Source: an uncultured Acidobacteriia bacterium
GTDB lineage: Bacteria > Acidobacteriota > Terriglobia > Bryobacterales > Bryobacteraceae
NCBI GenBank assembly: GCA_903875575.1
Contig: CAIQWJ010000016.1
Span: 1-64,000 of the forward strand
Reading direction: 5' to 3'
Length of the DNA stretch: 64,000 nt
A program made the position numbers and the translations under genes. Positions 9,944 through 17,314 of the stretch are shown here, one piece after another; position 1 is the first letter of the stretch; every line of letters starts with the position of its first letter. Under the pieces are notes generated by a model. That model made no database searches and had not been told where the DNA came from. It saw only the letters and a program-made list of their open reading frames with translations.

Positions 9944-10003
9944 ATTTTCCTCCTGACTTCAAAACGCCAAACAATGAACCGTGGCACCCGCCCGCCGAAT
10001 GCC

Positions 10004-10540
10004 TTACGCTTTCACAAACTGGACATCGAGCGTGATCGTGATATCGTCGCCCACCAGAATACCGCCGGTTTCCAGCGCCGCATTCCACGTCAATCCAAAA
10101 TCCTTGCGGCTGATCTTCGTCACCGCCGACAGCCCGATCCTCGTATTGCCCCAAGGGTCCTTACCCGGCGCCGTCGGACCCTCTACCGCAAACACAACCG
10201 ACCGCGTCACCCCATGGATAGTAAGATCGCCCGTAGCCGTCAGTTCATCCTCAGACTTCCTCACGACATCGGTCGATTGGAAACTCAGAGTCGGAAACTG
10301 CGCCACGTCGAAGAAGTCCGGGCTCTTCAGATGACCGTCGCGCTGCGCCTCTCCCGTACTGATCGTCGTGGCATCAATCGTGGCCGCGATGCTCGATTTC
10401 GTCACGTCGCTCTCATCCAGGTTCAAAACGCCGGAGATGCCGGTGAAATGTCCCTTCACGTTGGAGATCATCATGTGTTTGACCTTGAACTCGGCGACGC
10501 AGTGCGCCGCATCCAGATTCCATGTAGTCGTTGTGCTCAT
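10004..10540 (-). CDS. YceI family protein (polyisoprenoid-binding-like)
   Basis: 178 residues from the ATG at 10540, which has AAGGAAAA upstream; the frame's earlier ATG at 10633 lies inside the marR coding end and is rejected. The lipocalin-like YceI fold is shown by the start WNLDAAHCVAEFKVKHMM, then GVLNLDESD, RDGHLKSPDFFDV and LTIHGVTR. YceI proteins bind isoprenoid chains such as quinone tails. No signal peptide is present, so this copy is cytoplasmic, as for the YceI proteins partnered with pirins. Its upstream gap carries a copy of the GTTTAAAC motif also found in the marR promoter. Confidence 0.92.
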   Translation of the reverse strand: MSTTTTWNLDAAHCVAEFKVKHMMISNVKGHFTGISGVLNLDESDVTKSSIAATIDATTISTGEAQRDGHLKSPDFFDVAQFPTLSFQSTDVVRKSEDELTATGDLTIHGVTRSVVFAVEGPTAPGKDPWGNTRIGLSAVTKISRKDFGLTWNAALETGGILVGDDITITLDVQFVKA

Positions 10541-10568
10541 TGGTTTGTTTTCCTTTTCCTGTTTGATG

Positions 10569-10608
10569 TTGTTTAAACGATAGTAGTTGCAACAAATATA
10601 TAACCGAA
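10569..10608 (-). promoter_or_regulatory. yceI promoter and putative MarR operator copy
   Basis: Reading left: a weak -35 TTCGGT (10603-10608), 17 bases, then -10 TACTAT (10580-10585). Just downstream, overlapping the expected start of transcription, is the 8-base palindrome GTTTAAAC (10571-10578) within TTGTTTAAACGATA. The marR promoter holds the matching TTTGTTTAAACGTATA. The shared core suggests co-regulation by the MarR protein encoded next door. The -35 assignment is tentative. Confidence 0.5.
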
Positions 10609-10611
10609 AAA

Positions 10612-11064
10612 TCAGTCCGTTTCCTTGCGGCACGCCGCCAGCAGCTCGGTCAGTTCTGCCAGACGTTGGGTCCCCAGATGTCCCAGCAATTCGCGATGCG
10701 CGTCCCGCACCGGCGAGTCCAGGCTTGCCAGCAGTTCCAGCCCTTCGGGCGTAATGCGAGTCTGCACTACACGGCGATCCTTAGTCTCACGGCACCGCGA
10801 AATCAGGCTCCGCTTCTCCAGTCGGTCGAGCAGCCGCGTGATATCCGGCTCCCGCGTAATCATCCGGCTGCCGATCTCCCCGCAGGTCAGCCCCTCTGGC
10901 GATCCCCGCAAAATCCGCAGCACGTTGTACTGCGTCCCCGAAAGATCCACGGTCTTCATCAGCTGTGCTAGCGGCCGCGAAAGAAACTCGGTCGTCCGAA
11001 CCAGGTTGACGAAAGCAACCTCTTCAGGACAATCCATCCGCCGCTGTCGGGCTGTTTGCTTCAT
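10612..11064 (-). CDS. MarR family transcriptional regulator
   Basis: 150-residue winged-helix repressor. The HTH and wing are visible at LTCGEIGSRMITREPDITRLLDRLEKRSLISR and ETKDRRVVQTRITPEGLELL (split here for reading). MarR proteins dimerise and release DNA on binding phenolics or on cysteine oxidation; Cys12, Cys64, Cys91 and Cys146 (approximate positions) are present. The gene heads a marR-yceI-pirin cluster. The start is unclear: ATG 11064 would lie about 1-2 bases from the predicted transcription start, giving a leaderless message, while ATG 11037 (MDCPEE) is a later option. Confidence 0.9.
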   Translation of the reverse strand: MKQTARQRRMDCPEEVAFVNLVRTTEFLSRPLAQLMKTVDLSGTQYNVLRILRGSPEGLTCGEIGSRMITREPDITRLLDRLEKRSLISRCRETKDRRVVQTRITPEGLELLASLDSPVRDAHRELLGHLGTQRLAELTELLAACRKETD

Positions 11065-11072
11065 CTGTTCTG

Positions 11073-11101
11073 AGTATATTTGTTTAAACGTATATTGTCA
11101 A
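11073..11101 (-). promoter_or_regulatory. marR promoter with overlapping palindromic operator
   Basis: On the minus strand a perfect -35 TTGACA (11096-11101) is separated by 17 bases from a near-perfect -10 TATACT (11073-11078). The spacer holds an imperfect palindrome, ATAT-tt-GTTTAAAC-gt-ATAT (11076-11095). A dimer bound there would block RNA polymerase, which suggests autorepression by MarR. The same GTTTAAAC core occurs before yceI. Transcription should begin about 7 bases after the -10, almost at the ATG at 11064. Confidence 0.75.
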
Positions 11102-11108
11102 GAGGAAT

Positions 11109-11129
11109 GTTTCAACGCCAATTTGAAAC
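11109..11129. other. Inverted repeat upstream of the marR promoter
   Basis: Arms GTTTCAA (11109-11115) and TTGAAAC (11123-11129) flank 7 bases, only 7 bases beyond the marR -35. A second perfect hairpin, CTCCGG/CCGGAG (11191-11206), lies just after the PIN gene stop at 11216. Neither has a U-tract; they may be weak terminators for the PIN transcript or a further regulator site. Confidence 0.4.
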
Positions 11130-11215
11130 GTCCGATGGCGGGGCGCAGAATCACCTTGCCCGGTCGAATTCTCACCATACAAGCGGAGCGCTCCGGCAGG
11201 CCGGAGATGCGAAGG

Positions 11216-11782
11216 TCATGAAGTCCCCTTTCCATCCGCCGCCGCCCTCACAATAGCCACGAAGCCCGGCACCAGCTTTTCCAGTCGATCCAGCAGCACT
11301 TCCATGGAGACCCCGATTGCAGCGGCCTGTTCCGCCAAACGCGCCGCGACAGTCTCTCCATCCAGCCTCCAGAGCATCTTCAGGAATGCGGATGGCCCGA
11401 TTACCGCAACCGGCATTCCCGCCGTGCAGTGTGCAGGGAAATCCTTCAGGTTAAACGTCACCAGAAAATCGGCACCACAAGCTACCGCCGCAGCCAGCAC
11501 ATGCCGGTCCTTGACATGGCACTGCATATCGGCAATCAGCGCCCCATAGTCGTGAACGAGAGCTTCCGCAAACGCCCACCGCATCGCGGACTCGCGATAG
11601 AGCGCCTTCCCCGCCGGCTTGCCAAATCGCACTTCGAGCGTTCGCGTGACTTCGCGTAGAATGTCGTCTGACCACCGGGCTTGAAACACGGCCGGTGGCT
11701 CCGCCAGCCGCAGCAAAGTATCGGCAAGTGGCATCGGGATCAAAACGCACGCATCAAGGATGCCGACCGGACGCCGCTTCAT
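11216..11782 (-). CDS. PIN domain protein, probable toxin ribonuclease
   Basis: 188 residues. The N-terminal PIN nuclease fold shows ILDACVLIP with the first acidic residue at Asp10, then DRHVLAAAVACGADFLVTFNLKDFP with the second acidic cluster. Such proteins cut RNA using Mg2+ (VapC-like). The C-terminal third (after about residue 135) is an extra helical part (LDGETVAARLAEQAAAIG, then LDRLEKLVPGFVAIV), longer than a plain 130-residue VapC. It lies 26 bases after an HTH-domain gene on the same strand, with a shared promoter upstream of that gene, so a toxin-antitoxin pair is likely. Substrate unknown. Confidence 0.85.
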   Translation of the reverse strand: MKRRPVGILDACVLIPMPLADTLLRLAEPPAVFQARWSDDILREVTRTLEVRFGKPAGKALYRESAMRWAFAEALVHDYGALIADMQCHVKDRHVLAAAVACGADFLVTFNLKDFPAHCTAGMPVAVIGPSAFLKMLWRLDGETVAARLAEQAAAIGVSMEVLLDRLEKLVPGFVAIVRAAADGKGTS

Positions 11783-11808
11783 AGGGCTGCCTGTTATTGA
11801 GGTGCGGA

Positions 11809-12273
11809 CTATTCGTCCTGGCCGCCCTCGGGAATCCCTGCATCATCGTACAGGCCGGCTTCCCAGGCATCGCGGGCCATTTGGTCCAGGGCGGCTCTCC
11901 TCATGCCGGAACGCCTCTTTGCATATGTCAGGACGTCGCGAAGCCCAATCAGACGTTCGTTGCCGACAGATTCGCAAGGCAACTCGCCGGCGTCGAGCAG
12001 GCGAATCACGTCAGTTCGTGGCAGTTCCAGAAGATCGGCCGCTTCCGGAATCGTGAACTGCCTCTCTTCCGGCATCACTACCAGGGACGATCCATCGGCC
12101 AGTCGGACGACGATCTCCTGCATGAGGGCGCGCAGCAACTCCGGAAGTGCGGCGGATTCGCCATTAGAACCGACCAGCACCGTCGGATTGCCGCCGAGCA
12201 AACGGCTGACCTCCCGGAGGCCCGCCGCGTCACCCGGTCCCATGGAAATCCCCGATATGGCCTGTTCCACCAT
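11809..12273 (-). CDS. Excisionase/MerR-type HTH protein, probable antitoxin to the PIN gene
   Basis: About 154 residues from ATG 12273, chosen because AGGA lies upstream at suitable spacing; ATGs at 12297 and 12363 are alternatives, the last lying at the predicted transcription start. The middle has FTIPEAADLLELPRTDVIRLL, the winged helix of the DNA-binding excisionase family, followed by VGNERLIGLRDVLTYAKRR. The C-terminal LDQMARDAWEAGLYDD may be the toxin-binding tail. HTH-then-PIN pairs of this type are found across bacteria as VapBC-like modules. Autoregulation through the promoter at 12370-12398 would be expected. Confidence 0.82.
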   Translation of the reverse strand: MVEQAISGISMGPGDAAGLREVSRLLGGNPTVLVGSNGESAALPELLRALMQEIVVRLADGSSLVVMPEERQFTIPEAADLLELPRTDVIRLLDAGELPCESVGNERLIGLRDVLTYAKRRSGMRRAALDQMARDAWEAGLYDDAGIPEGGQDE

Positions 12274-12581
12274 CTTGAATGATCCTACTCCCAGCATAGC
12301 CGACCAGGGCGGCGATAATGGCCGGTTACGCAAAAAACCCGCCGCACGAACGATCACGCCCATGTTTGAATACTACGGGCACCCTCCCTTAGTGTCAACC
12401 ACTCCAACCCGGCTTGTCCTCTCGGAGCACCTGCGTGGAAACGCAAAAAGCGCACCATCTCCAGGTCAGTATCGTCGAATTTCAAACTCTATTTCCCCTG
12501 TTTTCAGCGCCTTAACAAAAACCGCACCAAAACACCCCACCTCCCGCATGTTATTCCTTCAGTCGAAAGGAACCACAACAA
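12274..12581. other. Intergenic region between antitoxin and hypothetical gene
   Basis: The 308 bases between divergent genes hold the HTH-PIN promoter (12370-12398, listed separately). Apart from the AAGGA ribosome site of the right-hand gene at about 12569-12574, I see nothing else in it. Confidence 0.5.
12370..12398 (-). promoter_or_regulatory. Promoter of the HTH-PIN operon
   Basis: Minus-strand -35 TTGACA (12393-12398), 17-base spacer, -10 TAGTAT (12370-12375): close to the sigma-70 consensus. The -10 overlaps GTATTCAAACATG (read leftwards from 12373), a 13-base sequence whose first 11 bases equal one arm of the perfect palindrome before the RND operon at 48278-48306. Transcription would start near 12363, leaving a leader of about 90 bases before the preferred ATG. 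Confidence 0.65.
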
Positions 12582-13157
12582 ATGCCCACCAACTTCCAAA
12601 ACGACCTCTTCCCGAACGCTGGCTATATCCTCCCCGGCCAGGACCCCGTCTACGCCCAACTCGTCAACTCCCTCCATGCCGACCTCACCCCGGCCACCAC
12701 CCTCGAATTCATCCTCGTCGAGGAAATCTGCCGCGTCTCCTGGCGTCTCCGCCGCTGCATCATGGAAGAGGCCGCCCTCATCGCTATCACTGACCCCGAA
12801 CGCGTCGCCAAACTCCAGCTCAACATCGACCGCACCCGCACTTTCTACCACCGCCTCCTTCACAAATGCCACGCGGAACTCCGCAAGCTCCAGACCGAGC
12901 GCCAGTTCCGCGCCGAATCCACCACCCCCGGTACCGACTTCTCAGGCTACGGCCTCGCCAACTTCCAAAGCATCCGCAATGACATTACCCGGCAGAACGC
13001 CATCGAAACCCGCCGCCGCCGTACCGAACTCGACATCTTCCTCACCAGCCCAGTGCCCGCCTTCGACCCGGCACCGGTCCCCGACTCCTCCAATTTGGCT
13101 TCGTTTTGTAAAAAAGCCGAGTCCCCCGGAACCACTCCGTCGGCCAACGCGGCCTGA
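12582..13157 (+). CDS. Conserved hypothetical helical protein (dispersed family, N-terminally short copy)
   Basis: 191 residues with a good AAGGA ribosome site. The core LVEEICRVSWRLRRCIMEE, then LNIDRTRTFYHRLLHKCHAEL and RKLQTERQF, aligns by eye with residues 80-170 of the protein at 8158-8886. It lacks that protein's basic N-terminal segment and has a Pro-rich tail instead (PVPAFDPAPVPDSS). It may be a truncated or recombined member of the family. The gene uses C-ending codons very heavily. Directly after it is a 'tgtgttctccgtg'-type repeat. Function unknown. Confidence 0.65.
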   Translation: MPTNFQNDLFPNAGYILPGQDPVYAQLVNSLHADLTPATTLEFILVEEICRVSWRLRRCIMEEAALIAITDPERVAKLQLNIDRTRTFYHRLLHKCHAELRKLQTERQFRAESTTPGTDFSGYGLANFQSIRNDITRQNAIETRRRRTELDIFLTSPVPAFDPAPVPDSSNLASFCKKAESPGTTPSANAA

Positions 13158-13178
13158 CCCAAACTGTCTTGCCGTTTC

Positions 13179-13250
13179 ATCTCTGTGTTCTCCGTGAGGC
13201 CTCTGTGCGCTCCGTGTGAAACGTTCGTTTTGCTTTTTGCTCTTTGAAAA
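13179..13250. repeat. Dispersed 'tctgtgttctccgtg'-type intergenic repeat
   Basis: The stretch has an internal period: TCTGTGTTCTCCGTG, then CCTCTGTGCGCTCCGTGTG. Elements of this wording (read in reverse as runs of CACAGAG/CACGGAG) are scattered between genes of many unrelated bacteria, often giving false ORFs rich in Thr-Glu-Arg. It follows the helical hypothetical gene directly and ends before the lipase maturation factor gene. No second copy is in this window. Confidence 0.55.
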
Positions 13251-13284
13251 CCAAATATCCACCCTCATGTGGTAGTTCTGAAAG

Positions 13285-15144
13285 TTGCCCACCCATCTCA
13301 CGCGACCAGTCCTGATCTACGATGGCGATTGCTCTTTCTGCCGCACCTGGGTCGGCTTCTGGCAAAGTCTGACCGGTGACGCCCTCGAATACCTGCCCCT
13401 CCAGCAGGCCTCCGAGCGCTTTCCCGATGTCTCGGTCGAAGACTGCCTCAAGGCCGTCCAGTTCATCACCAATGAAGGCCGCTTCTCCGGAGCCGAAGGC
13501 GTCTGCCGCTTCCTCGCAGGCGTGCCCGGCTATAGCTGGCTCTTCTGGTGTTACCGTTTCCTCCCGGGTTTCGCCTTCATAGCAAACGTCGTCTACCGCT
13601 TCATCGCGAACCACCGCAGCCCGGCCTTCCGTTTCACGCGCGCTCTCTGGGGCAGCACGGTCCGCCGCTCCGAATACCACGTCGCCTCGGAAATCTTCTC
13701 CCGAGCCCTGGCCATCATCTACGCCGTAGCCTTCTTCTCGTTTCTGTTACAGGCGCGCGGCCTCGTCGGCTCCGAAGGCATCCTCCCGGCTCGCGCCTTC
13801 CTGGAAGCCGTCTACCAGCAACTCGGCCCAGCGGCCATGTGGCGCCTGCCCACCCTCTTCTGGTGGGGCAATGCCGATGTCACCATCCTCTCCATCGCAG
13901 CCGGCGGCGGCGCGCTGGCCTTCGTCTCGCTCCTCACGAAACCCCACAGCCTCTGGCAGCGTTTCGTCTTCGTCCTGCTCTGGGCTTATTACCTGTCCAT
14001 CGTAAACGCCGGCCAGGTCTTCATGTCCTATCAATGGGACTGGCTGCTCGTCGAAGTGGGCTTCCTCGCCATCTTCCTCAAGCCCGTCAGTTCGCGCGTC
14101 TGGCTCTTCCGCTGGCTGCTCTTCCGGCTCATCTTCGAATCGGGCATCGTCAAACTCCTGAGTCATGATCCGACCTGGCACAACCTGACCGCCCTCAACT
14201 TCCACTATTGGACCCAGCCCATTCCCACGCCTCTCGCCTGGTACATGAATCTCCTGCCGGAGTGGTTCCAGAAGCTCTCCGTCGTCGTCGTCTTTATCGT
14301 CGAACTCGCGCTGCCCTTCCTGATCTTCGCCCCGCGCCGCCTCAAACAACTCGCGGGCTTCGGCATCATCGCACTCCAGTCGCTGATCATCCTCACCGGC
14401 AACTATACGTTCTTCAACCTGCTCACTATCGCCCTCTGCCTCTTCCTGTACGACGACGCCTTCTTCGCCCGCTGGAAACTCAAACCAAAACCTGCCACTT
14501 CCCCGGCCAGCGCCCCGGGGCATTCAAAGTGGCCGACCCGTCGCCTCTTCCCCCGCAGCGCCGCCGAGAGCAATCGACCCCCGAAGCCCGTCGCCACAGG
14601 ACTCCTCTGGGCCGTCATCGTCTTCCTCTCCGCCATTGACCTCGGCGGCCTCATTGGCAAAGTGCCGCAGCCGTTCACCAACGCCGCCAGCCAGATCTCG
14701 CAGTTCGGCATCGTCAACCGCTACGGCCTATTCGCCGTCATGACCACCCAACGCATGGAAATCCAGATCGAGGCCTCAGCAGACGGTGAGAAATGGGAAC
14801 CGTATCTGTTCCACTACAAGCCCGGCCCCTTGAATCGTGCCTTGCCGTGGGTGGAGCCGCACCAGCCTCGGCTTGATTGGCAGATGTGGTTCGCCGCTCT
14901 CGGCAACGCGCGCCAGAACCCCTGGTTCGTCAATACACTGGTCGGGCTCCTGCGCGGTTCGAAACCCGTGAACGGCCTCTTCGCGCAACTCCCGCTCGCC
15001 GGTGCCACCCCCAAGCTCATTCGCGCCTCGGTCTACGAGTATCACTTCACTACGTGGGATGAACACAGCAAGACTGGCAACTACTGGAAGCGTGAGTATA
15101 AGGGCTTGTATTTCCCCGCGGTCGGAATCCGTGCGGGACAATAG
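13285..15144 (+). CDS. DCC thiol-oxidoreductase domain fused to lipase maturation factor-like membrane protein
   Basis: 619 residues from a TTG at 13285; the frame is closed by stops just upstream and no ATG or GTG exists in the early part, so TTG is the likely start. Residues 9-120 form a DCC1/DUF393 thioredoxin-like domain with YDGDCSFC (Cys16 and Cys19). The rest is a multi-span membrane region of the lipase maturation factor (LMF) family, with GLVGSEGILPARAFL, a QWDWLLVEVGFLAIF helix and the C-terminal LPWVEPHQPRLDWQMWFAAL block. LMF proteins aid folding of disulfide-bonded lipases in the ER of animals; the bacterial role is unknown. The fusion suggests thiol-disulfide chemistry coupled to the membrane part. 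Confidence 0.88.
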   Translation: MPTHLTRPVLIYDGDCSFCRTWVGFWQSLTGDALEYLPLQQASERFPDVSVEDCLKAVQFITNEGRFSGAEGVCRFLAGVPGYSWLFWCYRFLPGFAFIANVVYRFIANHRSPAFRFTRALWGSTVRRSEYHVASEIFSRALAIIYAVAFFSFLLQARGLVGSEGILPARAFLEAVYQQLGPAAMWRLPTLFWWGNADVTILSIAAGGGALAFVSLLTKPHSLWQRFVFVLLWAYYLSIVNAGQVFMSYQWDWLLVEVGFLAIFLKPVSSRVWLFRWLLFRLIFESGIVKLLSHDPTWHNLTALNFHYWTQPIPTPLAWYMNLLPEWFQKLSVVVVFIVELALPFLIFAPRRLKQLAGFGIIALQSLIILTGNYTFFNLLTIALCLFLYDDAFFARWKLKPKPATSPASAPGHSKWPTRRLFPRSAAESNRPPKPVATGLLWAVIVFLSAIDLGGLIGKVPQPFTNAASQISQFGIVNRYGLFAVMTTQRMEIQIEASADGEKWEPYLFHYKPGPLNRALPWVEPHQPRLDWQMWFAALGNARQNPWFVNTLVGLLRGSKPVNGLFAQLPLAGATPKLIRASVYEYHFTTWDEHSKTGNYWKREYKGLYFPAVGIRAGQ

Positions 15145-15162
15145 GCTTTTCGCGAAAACGTC

Positions 15163-16809
15163 ATGCCCATCCACGAACTGGCGGGACAGCCCGCACCGAA
15201 AGATTTCCTGATCGACGTCGCGCAACTGGAAGCCGACTACTTCGCGCGCATTCCCGATACCAGTAACCCGGAGCAACTGGTCAGCTTCGGCACCAGCGGC
15301 CATCGTGGTACGCCAGGCAAATGCACCTTCACCGAAAGTCATATCCTCGCCATCACCCAGGCCATCTGCGAGTACCGCACTTCAAGCGGTGCAACAGGCC
15401 CTCTCTTCATGGGTAAAGATACCCACGCCCTCTCCGCCGCCGCGCAGCGCACCGCTCTCCAAGTCCTCGCAGCCAACGGCGTCGATGTCATGATCCAGCA
15501 GGGCGATGGCTACGCGCCCACCCCGGTCATCTCCCGCGCCATCCTCGCCTTCAACCACGGGCGTCTCGCCGGCCTTGCCGATGGCATTATCATCACGCCA
15601 TCGCACAACCCGCCCGAAGACGGCGGCTTCAAGTACAACCCGCCCAACGGCGGACCAGCCGGTGGCGACGTCACCGGCGCCATCCAGAAGCGCGCCAACC
15701 AGATCCTGATCGCAGGCAACCGCGAAGTGAAGCGCATCCCGTATGAGTCCGCCCTTCGCGCCTCCACAACCCGCGAAGAAGACTACGTCTCCGGCTACGT
15801 GGACGATCTCGCCAACGTGATCGACATGGACGCGATCCGTGCCGCTGGCCTGAAGATCGGCGTCGATCCCCTCGGTGGCGCTTCGCTGCCCTACTGGCAA
15901 CCGATCGCGGAACGCTACGGCCTCAACATCCAGGTCGTGAACAAGAAGGTCGATCCCCAATTCGGCTTCATGACGCTCGATCACGATGGCCGCATCCGTA
16001 TGGACTGCTCCAGTCCTTATGCCATGGCCGGTCTCGTGAAGCTGAAGGACGATTTCGCCATCGCCTGGGGCTGTGACCCGGATTCCGATCGCCACGGCAT
16101 CGTGACACCCAGCGCCGGTCTGCTGGACCCGAACGCATATCTCGCAGTCGCGATCCACTACCTGCTGACGCACCGCCCCGAATGGCCGACGACCGCGGTA
16201 GTGGGCAAGACGCTGGTGAGCAGCACGATGATCGACTGGGTAGTAAAGAGCCTCGGTCGTACGTTGTTCGAAGTGCCCGTCGGCTTCAAGTGGTTTGCCC
16301 CGGGCCTCTTCGATGGTTCCTGCTGCTTCGGCGGCGAAGAGAGCGCCGGTGCCAGTTTCCTCCGGCGCGATGGTTCCGTCTGGTCTACCGATAAGGACGG
16401 CCTGATCCTCGGCCTGCTGGCTGCCGAGATCACGGCGGTCACGGGCAAAGATCCTGGTCAGTATTATCGGGAGCTCACGGAGAAACTAGGCAACGTCTGG
16501 AGTAAGCGGGTTGATTCGCCCGACGGTGCCCCGCAGCGCGAACGCCTGAAGAACCTGGCCCCCGCGGATTTCACCGCGGCCACGCTGGCTGGCGACGCTG
16601 TCACCGACCGCATGAACAGCAAGAACGGCGCACCGCTCGCCGGGCTGAAGGTGCTGACGGAGAAGGGCTGGTTTGCCCTGCGCCCGTCCGGTACGGAGAA
16701 CATCTACAAGGTCTACGCCGAGAGCTACGTCAGCGCCGACCACTTGGCACAGATCATCACCGACGCCCAGCAGTTCGTCGCCGAAGTCCTGGCGACCATC
16801 GCGGCCTGA
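15163..16809 (+). CDS. pgm: Phosphoglucomutase (alpha-D-glucose phosphate-specific)
   Basis: Interconverts glucose 1-phosphate and glucose 6-phosphate, linking glycolysis to glycogen and cell-envelope sugars. 548 residues, the normal length of the bacterial PGM group. Visible motifs: SFGTSGHRGTPG, the catalytic phosphoserine loop IITPSHNPPEDGG, the metal loop GCDPDSDRHG, the sugar-binding GGEESAGASFLRRDG, and the phosphate-binding RPSGTENIYKVY. Only 18 bases separate it from the LMF-like gene, but there is no clear functional link. glgB lies 18 kb away. Confidence 0.97.
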   Translation: MPIHELAGQPAPKDFLIDVAQLEADYFARIPDTSNPEQLVSFGTSGHRGTPGKCTFTESHILAITQAICEYRTSSGATGPLFMGKDTHALSAAAQRTALQVLAANGVDVMIQQGDGYAPTPVISRAILAFNHGRLAGLADGIIITPSHNPPEDGGFKYNPPNGGPAGGDVTGAIQKRANQILIAGNREVKRIPYESALRASTTREEDYVSGYVDDLANVIDMDAIRAAGLKIGVDPLGGASLPYWQPIAERYGLNIQVVNKKVDPQFGFMTLDHDGRIRMDCSSPYAMAGLVKLKDDFAIAWGCDPDSDRHGIVTPSAGLLDPNAYLAVAIHYLLTHRPEWPTTAVVGKTLVSSTMIDWVVKSLGRTLFEVPVGFKWFAPGLFDGSCCFGGEESAGASFLRRDGSVWSTDKDGLILGLLAAEITAVTGKDPGQYYRELTEKLGNVWSKRVDSPDGAPQRERLKNLAPADFTAATLAGDAVTDRMNSKNGAPLAGLKVLTEKGWFALRPSGTENIYKVYAESYVSADHLAQIITDAQQFVAEVLATIAA

Positions 16810-17314
16810 CCGGTCACAGCAAGGCGGGAAATATTTCACTCCGCCCCAGTGGATTGACAGGACGGGACTTAATCCGTACCTGCTGTCGTATCCACGCGGA
16901 CGAAGCGGCACCTGCTTGTCACAAGCATGCTACCTTCCAATCGGGCCGCCCCACAGATCTTTGCCTCGAAAATGTTCTTCGGAGCCTGCGCCCTTACCCT
17001 GGGACGATGGCATGTTTGGGTTTCGATGATCGTCTCCGCCGAGGAGCTCCGACCCATGGTTCTTTCTCAACTGAATATCCCTGTGCTCTGGTTGACGAGT
17101 CCGAACTCCAGGGTGCGCCACGCCGGCCTTGCTCGTGCCGGGCCATTTTCATCCTCAACGGTGGCCCGCCTCGTGCCAAAGGTTGACAACTGAACAAAGT
17201 CCAGCCACTTCACAGCAGCCTGCTCCACAATCCAAAAATCAGTAGTTGGGTGATCTGTGTGGAGTAGGCCTTCGGCCTGCGCCTTTCCGCCGGCTTAACC
17301 TCTGTTGCGGGCTG
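16810..17314. other. Intergenic region after pgm
   Basis: Some 500 bases between two converging genes. It contains the second copy of the hairpin repeat (17144-17190) and a short perfect stem AGGCC-TTC-GGCCT near 17268-17280, 35 bases past the FKBP gene's stop. No open frame here looks like protein and no tRNA is visible. Confidence 0.45.
17144..17190. repeat. Intergenic repeat-like element with hairpin (copy 2)
   Basis: Matches 85-136 in order: CATTTTCATCC, then GGTGGCCCGC, then AGGTTGA. The hairpin arms are GGCCCG and CGTGCC, with one changed pair relative to copy 1. The direction is the same as copy 1. Confidence 0.45.

Noticed and set aside
16854-17197. Short open frames after pgm
   Set aside because: No family resemblance and no ribosome site; overlap the hairpin repeat.
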